This document shows positions 49,298-57,575 of a stretch of 64,000 bases of DNA, in pieces. The notes beneath the pieces are model-generated. The model was given only the letters and a program-made list of their open reading frames with translations, was not told where the DNA came from and did not search any database. The translations under genes and the position numbers were made by a program. The first letter of the stretch is position 1; each line of letters opens with the position of its first letter. Origin of the DNA: an uncultured Eubacteriales bacterium (GTDB lineage Bacteria; Bacillota; Clostridia; Oscillospirales; Butyricicoccaceae); assembly GCA_910585875.1 (NCBI GenBank), contig CAJUIK010000001.1, forward strand, positions 81,539 through 145,538, in the 5' to 3' direction.

Positions 49298-49741
49298 ATG
49301 CTGTATTCGGAAAAAGTGATGGACCACCTGGCCCATCCCCGCAATGTGGGCCAGCTGGAAAACGCCAACGCCGTTGGCGAAGTGGGCAACATGAAATGCG
49401 GCGATATCATGAAAATTTACCTGGATATCGATGAAAACGAAGTGATCCAGGATGTGAAATTCCAGACCTTTGGCTGCGGCGCCGCCGTGGCCACCTCTTC
49501 CATGGCCACCGAGATGATCAAGGGCAAGACTGTGGAGGAGGCGATGAAGCTGACCAACGCCGCCGTGGCCGAGGCGCTGGACGGGCTGCCTCCGGTGAAA
49601 ATGCACTGCTCTGTATTGGCCGAAGAGGCCGTCAAATCCGCGCTGGAGGATTATTATAAGCGCCAGGGCAAAAACCCGGCGGATTATATGCCGGTTTCCA
49701 GCGGACATGAAGAGGTCTGCTGCCATTCAGAACAAGAATAA
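49298..49741 (+). CDS. iscU: Fe-S cluster scaffold IscU/NifU N-terminal type
   Basis: A 147-residue scaffold on which Fe-S clusters are assembled. The three cluster cysteines are in NMKCGDIMKIYL, FGCGAAVATSS and MHCSVLAEEAV; the first motif has CGD, keeping the aspartate needed for cluster release. The C-terminal tail after residue 125 is slightly longer than E. coli IscU and contains CCHSEQE. A strong terminator follows. Co-transcribed with iscS. Confidence 0.95.
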   Translation: MLYSEKVMDHLAHPRNVGQLENANAVGEVGNMKCGDIMKIYLDIDENEVIQDVKFQTFGCGAAVATSSMATEMIKGKTVEEAMKLTNAAVAEALDGLPPVKMHCSVLAEEAVKSALEDYYKRQGKNPADYMPVSSGHEEVCCHSEQE

Positions 49742-49750
49742 AGCAAAACC

Positions 49751-49781
49751 AAAGGGCGGGGAAGAATTCCCGCCCTTTTTT
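49751..49781 (+). terminator. Rho-independent terminator after iscU
   Basis: AAAGGGCGGG, loop GAAGAATT, CCCGCCCTTT, then further T residues. Confidence 0.92.
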
Positions 49782-49811
49782 CGTTATTTGATATGCAGAA
49801 GGAGAAAAAAC

Positions 49812-50879
49812 ATGGGTATCACATTAGAAGGAATGAAGAACCGGCTGGAAGGAATCCGCCGACTGCTGCCGATTGGGCAGACGATACGGCGGGAAGACTT
49901 GCTTTGCCATCTGGCCGGGCTGGAACTGGACAGGGAAGGGGCGCTGCATTTGCTGGCCCTGGAGCTGGACCCAGAATATGGGGATTGGCTGGACGCCCAA
50001 AACAGCTCTTGTTCCTGCAAGGAAAAGCCCCCGTTGACTCGCCGCCAGGCCCTGTCCATATGCGAAAACCCGCCCTTCCGCCGGGCGGTCGAGGGGGGCG
50101 TCCGGGAAATTTTCTTTGGGGAAAGGGGGTTGAAACCCTCTCAATGGGAGGCCGAATACGGCGCCGAAAGCCAGGCCGCCCTGTTTTTTCGCCTGCTGGA
50201 CCAGGGCTGGGACCCAGGGGAACTGGCGCAATGGAGGTTGGATCGCCTCGCCTTTTCTCGTTGGACCTTTGAGGGGGGTTACGAGCGCATTCCAGACGTG
50301 GACTGTCAGGCGCCTATCCGATTTGTGATGGAGGGGCGGCAAAAAGCCCATTTGGTAGAGCTGCCTTTGCGGCTGGCTGTGGGCCAGGGCACAGAGAAGA
50401 TAACTGTTACTGACAAAACCTCCGGCGAAACCTTCTGGATTCAGATCCTTCAGACGCGCTTGGAGGATATGTGGCGCAAAATGGAAAATATTTTTGCCGA
50501 ACACCGGCGCCGAGGGCAGATACCCCCGGAACATATCGACCAAATGGAGGCCAAATTTCAGCGGGATTTTGCCTCAATATGTCCCCGAGGTATGGTTTAT
50601 CCGGTGATTGAATACCAATGCCAGGGCGATTTCCAGCTGGATTTTTATTTGAGGGACTATCTGGACAGCCCGGAGCAATCCAGCGGCGCCGCTATGGTAT
50701 TTTTGACGCGCCCAGAACAAAACCAGACCCCAGAAGGCCGGAACATTCAAGCCGCCGTGTTGCAGCAGCCCGTGGCGCCGGATACTGGGGAAATCCAGGC
50801 GGAGCTTTTTTGCCGGTATGTGGTCGAGGAGGGCCGCGTCGTCACAACAGACAGCCGGGAGCAGGAAAGCCGGCGATAG
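49812..50879 (+). CDS. Unknown cytosolic protein
   Basis: A 355-residue protein starting at the ATG at 49812 (MGITLEGMKNRLEGIRRL) with AAGGAGAAAAAAC before it. It has no signal peptide or membrane segment and is predicted mixed alpha/beta. Visible features: a possible cysteine pair (SSCSCKEK, about 58-63), a short tryptophan-rich part (LDQGWDPGELAQWRLDRLAFSRW in two blocks), and a PEHIDQMEAKF helix near residue 240. I cannot assign a family. It follows the iscU terminator and faces the convergent ATPase gene, so it is probably a single-gene unit. Confidence 0.7.
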   Translation: MGITLEGMKNRLEGIRRLLPIGQTIRREDLLCHLAGLELDREGALHLLALELDPEYGDWLDAQNSSCSCKEKPPLTRRQALSICENPPFRRAVEGGVREIFFGERGLKPSQWEAEYGAESQAALFFRLLDQGWDPGELAQWRLDRLAFSRWTFEGGYERIPDVDCQAPIRFVMEGRQKAHLVELPLRLAVGQGTEKITVTDKTSGETFWIQILQTRLEDMWRKMENIFAEHRRRGQIPPEHIDQMEAKFQRDFASICPRGMVYPVIEYQCQGDFQLDFYLRDYLDSPEQSSGAAMVFLTRPEQNQTPEGRNIQAAVLQQPVAPDTGEIQAELFCRYVVEEGRVVTTDSREQESRR

Positions 50880-50914
50880 AGCAGGAAGGCGCCGGGCGAC
50901 AGACATGGCGCCGG

Positions 50915-51673
50915 CTAACGGGGGTCGTCCTCTCCAGCGCCAGAGTCTGACAGCAGATAGCGGAGCATTTTTTCAGGGTTTTCCAAAAAGCGGCGAGTCA
51001 GCTGGTAGCATTCGGTCTGTCGGTATTCCACCGGGCTCAAGCCCCCTTTGTCTAATTGGAAAATATGGGCGCCGGGATAGGCCATTAAGATGGGGGAATG
51101 GGTGGCGATAATCAGCTGGGATTGGCGCTCTTCCAGCCAGTGAAAGGCCGCTAGGGCGGAAAGCTGGCGGCTGGGGGACAGAGCGGCTTCCGGTTCGTCC
51201 AGCAGATAAAGCCCCTGTCCGCCGAAACGGTTGAGCATCAGGGAGAGAAAACTTTCGCCGTGGGACTGCCGGAGCAGCGAGCGGCCGCCGTAACTTTCTA
51301 TTAAATCGCCCATCCGGTCGATTTCGCCAGCCAGGTTGTAAAAGCTCTCTGCCCGCAGAAAATAGCCGTCTCGGGGCCGCTTGGCGCCGCGGATCAGCGT
51401 CAGGTTTCGGTAGAGCTGAGAATGGGTATTTTGGGTGGAAAAGCGGAAATTCCGTCCGCCTCCCTCGGCGTTGAAGCCCGCGGCCAGCGCAATGGCCTCT
51501 AGCAGAGTGGATTTGCCGCTGCCGTTTTCTCCGATCAAAAAAGTCACCGGACGCTCCAGCCGCAGGGCGTCCAGATGTTGAATCAGCGGCAGGGAAGCCA
51601 CATAATCCTCCAGGTCTTGTGGTTTGTCTTTCAGCCGGACCTGGCGGATGTAAAGGTCCATGGGATCTAACAT
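50915..51673 (-). CDS. AAA family ATPase (AAA_15/21, RecF/ABC-like)
   Basis: A 252-residue stand-alone SMC/ABC-type ATPase. Walker A IGENGSGKSTLLEAIA (about residues 42-57), a signature-like SHGESFLSLM (about 145), Walker B GLYLLDEPEAALSP, and the H-loop IIATHSPILMAYPGA. Close relatives are annotated as predicted ATPases, often found alone; some are related to defence-system nucleases, but no nuclease gene is adjacent. AAGGAAACGACT precedes the ATG. Function not assigned. Confidence 0.85.
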   Translation of the reverse strand: MLDPMDLYIRQVRLKDKPQDLEDYVASLPLIQHLDALRLERPVTFLIGENGSGKSTLLEAIALAAGFNAEGGGRNFRFSTQNTHSQLYRNLTLIRGAKRPRDGYFLRAESFYNLAGEIDRMGDLIESYGGRSLLRQSHGESFLSLMLNRFGGQGLYLLDEPEAALSPSRQLSALAAFHWLEERQSQLIIATHSPILMAYPGAHIFQLDKGGLSPVEYRQTECYQLTRRFLENPEKMLRYLLSDSGAGEDDPR

Positions 51674-51808
51674 AGTCGTTTCCTTTTTGTTTCATGTGGA
51701 ACAATCAGAAGGGTTTTGAGCAAAGGACAGGGGGCTTCCGGGCGAACTCCCCGGTTTTCGCCCAAAGGACAATCCATCTTTCCGCGCATAGGGGGCCGCC
51801 CGACCTGA

Positions 51809-52501
51809 TTACTCTTCCAACGAAACCTCCAGCCGCTGGAGATCCGCGTTGAGGAAGGCTTTGACCCGGGCCAAGGCCTCGCGGGTATAATTATAGGGGA
51901 TGTTGACAGGTTTGAACACCGCGTCTGGAACGCCGATTCCCCAGCAGTCCAAGCCCAGCCGCCGGCCCAGATACAGGGAACGGCCCAGGTGATACTCCTG
52001 GGTGACAATAAGGACGCTGTCGAAGCCATATTTGTGTTTGGCCCGATAAAGGCTGGCGTAGGTGTTCAGGCCGCGGGGGTCTTTGACAATGCCCTGGGGC
52101 GGGACGTCCCGCTCCAACAGATAGGCTTCCATGGCTTCCGTTTCGTTGCGGACCAGGTTTTCGCCGTCTCCAGTGACCAATATCTGGGGCGCCAGTCCTT
52201 GACGGTAGAGGGCCAGACCCTGGTCCAGCCTATCCCGCAGGGCGGGACTGACGGCGCCGGATTCTTCCACCTTGGCGCCCAAAATCACAATGGCTTGGGC
52301 CTTTGGCGCCTGTTCTGCCGATTCCAGCCGATAAGGGCGGGATACCAGCCAGACCCGAAGCTGGATTGCCGCAAAAATCAAAATCCCCAACCCAATCAGG
52401 CCCCAAAGGGCCCAAAGCCTCCGCCTTTTGCGCCGGGAACCCCGGTATCCCCGGGGCGCGGCCGGGCCCTTAGGGCGCCGGTTTCGTTTGCTACTGCTCA
52501 T
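51809..52501 (-). CDS. YdcF family protein (DUF218) with N-terminal membrane anchor
   Basis: A 230-residue protein: a very basic N-terminus (KRNRRPKGPAAPRGYRGSRRKRRR in parts), one transmembrane helix (about 30-50), then the DUF218 domain (AIVILGAKVEESGAVSPALRDRL, ILVTGDGENLVRNETEAM, LIVTQEYHLGRSLYLGRRLGL). Homologues include SanA and YdcF, tied to envelope barrier function at high temperature. The start at 52501 lies 11 nt inside the YbaK-type gene with AAGGGTGGCGGG upstream. Confidence 0.88.
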   Translation of the reverse strand: MSSSKRNRRPKGPAAPRGYRGSRRKRRRLWALWGLIGLGILIFAAIQLRVWLVSRPYRLESAEQAPKAQAIVILGAKVEESGAVSPALRDRLDQGLALYRQGLAPQILVTGDGENLVRNETEAMEAYLLERDVPPQGIVKDPRGLNTYASLYRAKHKYGFDSVLIVTQEYHLGRSLYLGRRLGLDCWGIGVPDAVFKPVNIPYNYTREALARVKAFLNADLQRLEVSLEE

Positions 52502-52970
52502 CCCGCCACCCTTTGCAAAGATCCGCCCATTGCAGGGCGCCGCTGTATTCAAAAAGCTCCTGACAAGTCAGGGCGATGGCCGAGGCGCCGCTGCCGCAGG
52601 CCGGGTAGACGAGGTCGAAGCGGCCCAGGGATTCGTCCAGATAGACCCGGACGCCCGCCGGCAGGCCGAAGGGGCAGACGCCGCCTACTGGGTGGGACGT
52701 GAAGTCCAAGACCTCCTGGGCGGAGAGCATTTTGGCCTTTTCGTGAAAAAACGCCTTGTAGCGGGCGTTGTCAATCCGGGCGTCTCCGGCGGCCACGATC
52801 AAGACAGGGCCTTCTTTGGTCAGAAAGGACAGGGTTTTGGCGATGCGATTGGCGGGGACGCCCAGGGCCTGGGCCGCCAGTTCCACCGTGGCGCTGGATT
52901 GATCCAGCAGCAGGATGTCCTGCGCCCGGCCGAACCGGGCCAGGTGGGCCTGGGCTGTTTCAACAGACAT
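52491..52970 (-). CDS. YbaK/EbsC family aminoacyl-tRNA deacylase
   Basis: A 159-residue protein of the INS/YbaK superfamily, which hydrolyses mischarged tRNAs (for example Cys-tRNA-Pro). Marks: SATVELAAQALGVPANRIAKTLSF in two blocks with the catalytic-site lysine in RIAKTLSF, and the GGVCPFGLP loop. YPACGSGASAI near the C-terminus replaces the usual aGgR-type end. CGAAAGGAG precedes the ATG. It overlaps the YdcF-type gene. Confidence 0.9.
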   Translation of the reverse strand: MSVETAQAHLARFGRAQDILLLDQSSATVELAAQALGVPANRIAKTLSFLTKEGPVLIVAAGDARIDNARYKAFFHEKAKMLSAQEVLDFTSHPVGGVCPFGLPAGVRVYLDESLGRFDLVYPACGSGASAIALTCQELFEYSGALQWADLCKGWRDEQ

Positions 52971-53057
52971 AATAAAAAAACTCCTTTCGAGGTTTTGCGG
53001 CTTTGAAACGAAAGGAAGGGCGAGAATCCTATCCCGCCCCTCGGTTTTTCGTTATTG

Positions 53058-54944
53058 TTAGACAAACAGCAGATAGCCCTTTTCCACAGGCTTGTAATCT
53101 CCGCCCATCAGGCTGTCGTAGGCGTTGACCATGTCGTCGTCCAGCACGATCAAGCGGCGGCCTTGGGGGATTTCGGGCAGGGTTTCCAGCTTGGAGGCCA
53201 GGCGATAGACGGCGTTCAGCTGATCCGGGCTGTATTGGCCCTCGAAGCCTTGGCCGGCGTATTCCGGCAGCGTGGCGGCGTCCCGATAGGTATAGGAGCC
53301 CACGACGCAGTATTCCGCCCTGTCCCGCATCTCAAAGCAGGGGGTAATCAGATCCCGGCTGCCGTTGGAAGGGGTTTTCAGGAAGCCTGTGCCGATTTGG
53401 TCGGTCACAGGGGCGAAGGAGCCCTCGAACAGGCCGTAAACACCGCTGTCGCTGCGGCCGGAGCAGGAGGCCACCAAAATGCCGTCGAACCCGGGCAGGC
53501 GGTTGCAGATAAAGCCGGTCATCAGCTCGCAGGGAATCAGATCCCAGGGGGAGGCGCTGCACATCACATAGCGCTTGCCGATTCTGGCCTGCCAGGCTTC
53601 GTTTACCGGGGGCAGCTGGGGCGCCTTCATGGCGTGGGGCGCGATTTTGCCCCGCATATCCAGCATGGTGAAGATATCGCCCTCATGCTCGATGAAGGAA
53701 ATCCGGGTGTCGTTGTCCCCTTCAAAGACCTGGCCGTTCCATTTCAGGTTTTTCTGCATACCCTCATGGCCGCCTCGGGTGTCGTCCCGGGTGACGTTCA
53801 GAACGGCGCCGTAGAGATGGACGTTCAAAATGGCGGAAGGAACCAGATAAGTGCCCTGGTACTTTTCTGCCATCTCCTTGGGAACAGGCAGGTATTTCTT
53901 ATAAATATTAATTCCCTCTTCCTCCAGCATGGCGGTGGCGAACAGGCGCAGGCCGGTTTCGGAGACGTCGATGCCGCAGTCATGGGTCTCGGAGATGGCG
54001 ATTACGGCGTCGTACTTGGGAATCACCAGGAACTGGGTTGTGAACTGGAAGCTGTTGCCGCCCTTTTGCAGGACGCCTTCGCCCAGGTCGTAATCTTGAT
54101 CCGTGAAGCAGACGGTATCCCAGCCCAGGCCGAAATTGGCGCTGCGGGAATCCTGGGGCAGGAAGGTGACGCCCTGGGGCTTGGCCATCTCGTCTTTGCT
54201 GGCCTGGGTCAGCAATTTGGAATCCCCCAGGAACTGCTTGCCGAACAGGCACAGGTCGCTCATGGTGGTGGTGTAGCCGGCGCCGCCTTGGATAAACAGC
54301 AGCTCGCCGGGCTTTTTGCCCTCCCGCACCAAGGGATATTTTTCGTTGCGCAGGGGGGACAGGCGGCTGGAATGGGCGCCGATGGGCTCGGTGATATGCT
54401 CCATGCAGTATTGCGCGTAGCTCATGCCGGAAACCTTGGCCACCACCATTTCCGCCATGGTGAAGCCGTCGTTGCAATAGACGGAATAAGTCCCGGGGGC
54501 GGCTTTCAGATAGCTGTGGGCCATGTAATCATAGACTTCCTGGTAATAGGTGTCGCAGCTGACGTCCGAAGCGGAAAAATGCTTCCACTGGGTGCCGGGC
54601 AGGCCGCTGCTGTGGCTCAGGCAATGGCGCAGGGTGATTTGGCGATACCGGTCGTCCAGCATCTTGAACTCGGGCAGATAGGAGACGATGGGCTCGTCCA
54701 GGCTCACTTTGCCCTGCTCTACCAGCTGCATAACGGCCACAGTGCAATAGATTTTGGACACCGAGGCCACATTGTAGGTGCAGTTCACGTCCGCCGGCTT
54801 TTTCTCCTGGCCCCCTTGGGTTCCGATGGAATCGGCGGCCCAGATTTCGCCATGACGCATGATGGCGTAGGACACGGAAGTCCATCCCTTTTTCAGGTTC
54901 ATGGACAGGATAGAAGACAGTCTTTTGGTCAACGCTTCATTCAT
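53058..54944 (-). CDS. Large serine hydrolase of the beta-lactamase/class C family
   Basis: A 628-residue cytosolic protein without signal peptide. The N-terminal ~350 residues are a class C beta-lactamase / D-Ala-D-Ala peptidase-like domain with catalytic SVSK (Ser in NVASVSKIYC, about residue 62), the Tyr motif region VYCNDGFTMAEM and a C-terminal box with GYTTTMSDLCLFGKQF. The remaining ~270 residues form an unassigned domain. Such large stand-alone serine hydrolases include esterases and peptidases. AAAGGAGAATGAAAGAAC precedes the ATG. The substrate is not predictable. Confidence 0.82.
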   Translation of the reverse strand: MNEALTKRLSSILSMNLKKGWTSVSYAIMRHGEIWAADSIGTQGGQEKKPADVNCTYNVASVSKIYCTVAVMQLVEQGKVSLDEPIVSYLPEFKMLDDRYRQITLRHCLSHSSGLPGTQWKHFSASDVSCDTYYQEVYDYMAHSYLKAAPGTYSVYCNDGFTMAEMVVAKVSGMSYAQYCMEHITEPIGAHSSRLSPLRNEKYPLVREGKKPGELLFIQGGAGYTTTMSDLCLFGKQFLGDSKLLTQASKDEMAKPQGVTFLPQDSRSANFGLGWDTVCFTDQDYDLGEGVLQKGGNSFQFTTQFLVIPKYDAVIAISETHDCGIDVSETGLRLFATAMLEEEGINIYKKYLPVPKEMAEKYQGTYLVPSAILNVHLYGAVLNVTRDDTRGGHEGMQKNLKWNGQVFEGDNDTRISFIEHEGDIFTMLDMRGKIAPHAMKAPQLPPVNEAWQARIGKRYVMCSASPWDLIPCELMTGFICNRLPGFDGILVASCSGRSDSGVYGLFEGSFAPVTDQIGTGFLKTPSNGSRDLITPCFEMRDRAEYCVVGSYTYRDAATLPEYAGQGFEGQYSPDQLNAVYRLASKLETLPEIPQGRRLIVLDDDMVNAYDSLMGGDYKPVEKGYLLFV

Positions 54945-55110
54945 GTTCTTTCATTCTCCTTTGGTCGGGACGGCCCGCCGGCCGCAGCCCGTATTTTGGT
55001 TTGCGGGGCCCGCTTTCGCGGGGCCCCTGGTATCATATCCGAAGAATATTATACCACAGCTTTCTCGGTTTGGCCCAGAAGATTGAAAATTTACGAAAAA
55101 CACGAAAGAG

Positions 55111-55154
55111 TTATCCACAGGGGTTATGAACAGGCTGTTCAAAACCCCTGTGGA
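55111..55154. repeat. Palindrome containing a perfect DnaA box
   Basis: Arms TCCACAGGGGTTATGAACAG (55114-55133) and CTGTTCAAAACCCCTGTGGA (55135-55154) are inverted repeats with one mismatch around one base. The left end reads TTATCCACA (55111-55119), an exact DnaA box. No T-run follows on either strand. Confidence 0.6.
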
Positions 55155-55272
55155 CGGCGCCGCCCCAACGCTCCATAGCCTTGGCGCCGGGCGGCAAATC
55201 CCGCAGAATCAGAACATTCCATTTGCCGCTGATCAGCGTCGGCATGGTTTCTGCCGGGCAGCGGGTATCCAT
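55111..55272 (-). pseudogene. Truncated HxlR-type regulator remnant
   Basis: A 53-codon frame (ATG at 55272, TAA at 55111). Residues 5-24 match the start of the HxlR winged-helix domain: CP at the N-terminus and LISGKWNVLILRDL, where functional members have CPV...LIGGKWKVLIL. HxlR proteins are about 110 residues; here similarity ends after about 28 residues. The 3' end of the frame (HRGFEQPVHNPCG, stop) is the DnaA-box palindrome. GAGGAAAACAA precedes the ATG and a terminator lies just upstream. It is best read as a decayed gene, possibly truncated by the palindromic element; a functional micro-protein is not excluded. Confidence 0.5.
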
Positions 55273-55286
55273 TTGTTTTCCTCGGG

Positions 55287-55318
55287 AAAACCCCCTCCGT
55301 TTTGACGGAGGGGGTTTT
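55287..55318. terminator. Bidirectional terminator after the activase gene
   Basis: AAAACCCCCTCCG, loop TTTTGA, CGGAGGGGGTTTT. It ends the minus-strand double-cubane reductase operon. Confidence 0.92.
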
Positions 55319-55344
55319 GATTGGCGCGGGAGGCCTGCAAAGCC

Positions 55345-56103
55345 CTATTTGATTTTCCGGTGGCCGATGATGGCGGCGCCGATGGCGCCGGCCAGCTGGG
55401 ATTGAGGGTGGGTGCGCACAGGCAGGCCCAAAAATTCCTCCAGGGTGCGGCGGAACGCCTCAAAACGGGCCAGGCCGCCGCTGAAAAACAGCTCTCCCTG
55501 GGGCCGCAGCTTTTGGGCGAACAGGGCGGTGCGCTGGCAGATGGAACGGATCACCCCCAGGGCGATATCCCCCCGATGGGCGCCCTGGGCCAGCAGGCTG
55601 ATGATTTCGCTTTCGGCAAAGACGGTACACATACTGGTGATCTCCACCGGCGTACAGCCCTCCACAAACTGGTCGATCTGATCCAGCGGGCAGTCCAGAA
55701 TGCGGCTCATCATCTCCACAAAGCGTCCAGTGCCGGCGGCGCATTTGTCGTTCATGATAAAATCCGCCACGCTGCCGTCCCGATCCAGCAGGATGGCTTT
55801 GCTGTCCTGGCCGCCGATATCCGCCACGCCGCAGATGCCCGGGCACAGGGCGGCGGCGCCCTTGGCATGGCAGGTGATTTCGGTGATTCGCCGGTCGGAT
55901 TGTTCCAGCAGATCCCGGCCGTAGCCGGTGGTCACCACAAAGCCCACGTCCTGGCTGTACAGGGCGTCGTAAATCTGCTGCATCCGTTCCCGAGGCCGGG
56001 CCGCCGTGGGCAGCAATACGGTTTTCACCACTTGCTCCCCGTCGTATAGGGCGCCTTTGGTAGTGGTGGAGCCACAGTCGATTCCCAAACACAGACGGGC
56101 CAT
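55345..56103 (-). CDS. ATP-dependent activase of the double-cubane reductase (BadF/HgdC family)
   Basis: A 252-residue homodimeric ASKHA-fold ATPase that injects low-potential electrons into its partner. ATP-site motifs GIDCGSTTTKGAL at the N-terminus and ADIGGQDSKAI; the two cysteines that bridge one [4Fe-4S] cluster per dimer are in NDKCAAGTGRF and TSMCTVFAESE. The stop of the reductase gene lies 3 nt before the ATG. The family also includes activators of 2-hydroxyacyl-CoA dehydratases; the partner gene decides the assignment. Confidence 0.92.
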   Translation of the reverse strand: MARLCLGIDCGSTTTKGALYDGEQVVKTVLLPTAARPRERMQQIYDALYSQDVGFVVTTGYGRDLLEQSDRRITEITCHAKGAAALCPGICGVADIGGQDSKAILLDRDGSVADFIMNDKCAAGTGRFVEMMSRILDCPLDQIDQFVEGCTPVEITSMCTVFAESEIISLLAQGAHRGDIALGVIRSICQRTALFAQKLRPQGELFFSGGLARFEAFRRTLEEFLGLPVRTHPQSQLAGAIGAAIIGHRKIK

Positions 56104-56106
56104 GGC

Positions 56107-57282
56107 TTAGAGCATCTCCAGGAAAGCGGAAATACGGGTGCTCAGCTGCCCCACGTCCGAGGTGGAGTAATCGGTTTCCAGCCCCAGGTAGGGAACGCCT
56201 TTTTCTTCTGTGACAAAGCGCTTGACGAAGAAGCTCTCCACATTATAAGTATGGCAGGCTTGGAGAATGACTTCCACCACCGCGTCCACCTGGTATTCGT
56301 CGATCAGCCGGCCCATCAGCTTGAAGCGGTTGTCGTCCGGCGTCATGCAGGAGCAGCCGATGTTCAGATAGCGGCGGGCCAGGGCGTCGTAAACGTCCGG
56401 GTTGCTCTCGTCCACCAGCTCGTCCACCGATTTGGCGCCGCTGCAATTTTCATAGACTACCACCTGGGCGCCGTTATCCTCCAGCACTTTAATCACCTTT
56501 TCGCTGGCGCCGCCGATGGGGCAGCCGGTGATCATGATGCGGGGGCGGCCGGCGAATTTCTTTTTGGGGCAGTCTTCCGTGCCGTCGTCGTATTCAGACA
56601 GTATTTTCTGGGTCAGCGCCCGGACGTCGCCGGGAATCCGCGCCTTCTCAAAGCGGAAGGTGGAGCCATAGAGCACTTTATACATATCGCCGCCCATGAT
56701 GGGGGCCGGGTTGAGCTTCATCACCTCGTAAAATTCCTTGAGGGCGGAACGGACCTCGTTGTTCAAATGGACGGCTTCCCGCACTTTTTCCTCCGAGATG
56801 GTCACGCCGAAATGGCTCTCCAGCTTTTCCTTGAACTTAATCACTTCTTTTTTCCAAAGCTCAAAAGCGTCCGGCCCCTGGCTGTTGGGCAGCTCCATGA
56901 CGTAAACAGGCTTGAATTCGCCCAGCATTTCATACATTTTTTTCTTGCCGTCGCAGGTGGTTTCGCCTACAATCAGGTCGGAGAAATAGAAATAGGGGCA
57001 TTTATCCGTCTTGGCGAAGCCATAGCTGGATTTGACTAGAGGGCACAGGTTGCGGGGCAGGTCTTTTTCCGCCTCGGGGATGGTTTCGCCCGAAGTGGAG
57101 CACAGGCCCACCACGGCGGCGCCCATGGCCATAGGAATTTCCTGGGGCAGATAGGTGCAGAAAACGCCCACAAAGGGCACGCCTTTTTGCTTCATCTCCA
57201 TGGCGGTGACGAAGGACTTTTTCCGCTGGTCGTTGAATTCTTCAAAAATTTCCGGCAGTTCTTTGATCAATTCTCTGTTCAT
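56107..57282 (-). CDS. Double-cubane-cluster-containing anaerobic reductase
   Basis: A 391-residue protein of the 2-hydroxyglutaryl-CoA dehydratase D-component superfamily. The specific family is shown by FCTYLPQEIP (C42), RNLCPLVKSSYGFA (C80), KTDKCPYFYFSDL (C95), VGETTCDGKKKMYEML (C110), TGCPIGG, YENCSGAKS, LQACHTYNVE and the end TDYSTSDVGQLSTRISAFLEML. Those stretches match the double-cubane cluster protein first characterised from Carboxydothermus, which holds an [Fe8S9] cluster and reduces small molecules such as acetylene or hydrazine in vitro; its natural substrate is unknown. Partnered with the downstream activase. A plausible promoter lies 90 nt upstream. Confidence 0.9.
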   Translation of the reverse strand: MNRELIKELPEIFEEFNDQRKKSFVTAMEMKQKGVPFVGVFCTYLPQEIPMAMGAAVVGLCSTSGETIPEAEKDLPRNLCPLVKSSYGFAKTDKCPYFYFSDLIVGETTCDGKKKMYEMLGEFKPVYVMELPNSQGPDAFELWKKEVIKFKEKLESHFGVTISEEKVREAVHLNNEVRSALKEFYEVMKLNPAPIMGGDMYKVLYGSTFRFEKARIPGDVRALTQKILSEYDDGTEDCPKKKFAGRPRIMITGCPIGGASEKVIKVLEDNGAQVVVYENCSGAKSVDELVDESNPDVYDALARRYLNIGCSCMTPDDNRFKLMGRLIDEYQVDAVVEVILQACHTYNVESFFVKRFVTEEKGVPYLGLETDYSTSDVGQLSTRISAFLEML

Positions 57283-57373
57283 CGGTTCATCTCCATTTCA
57301 AAGTGCGGTTCCGTTTGTTTCTCTATGCAAATCCGCAAAACAATCTGAAAATAAGGCGATCGGCCTCGCTTTC

Positions 57374-57403
57374 ATTGTAAAGCCCCCAAGGGGTTCCGCG
57401 CAA
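57374..57403 (-). promoter_or_regulatory. Promoter of the double-cubane reductase operon
   Basis: Minus strand TTGCGC (57403-57398), 18 nt containing CCCCTTGGGG, TACAAT (57379-57374). Leader of about 85 nt. Confidence 0.45.
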
Positions 57404-57517
57404 TCGTTTATCATAATAAAGAAGAGGCCATTGATAGGGACAGCCGATAGATGGGGCGGAAGCGGCGTTTGGAGCGCGCATATGGAAAGGAGGCCCCGCT
57501 TTCATGGGGAAAAGCGA

Positions 57518-57546
57518 TTGTAATTTCACCGGGAGTTTGATATGAT
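57518..57546 (+). promoter_or_regulatory. Promoter of the flavodoxin-fold operon
   Basis: TTGTAA (57518-57523), 17 nt, TATGAT (57541-57546), with GGGAGAGG and the ATG at 57576 following. The remaining intergenic sequence back to 57283 shows no gene. Confidence 0.6.
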
Positions 57547-57575
57547 TAGGCTAAAAAAAGGGAGAGGCGCTGCGA

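Noticed and set aside
57504..57545. 13-residue frame with a GGAGG site upstream of the flavodoxin-fold operon
   Set aside because: It overlaps the -35 and -10 boxes of the operon's promoter, so it would not be on that transcript.
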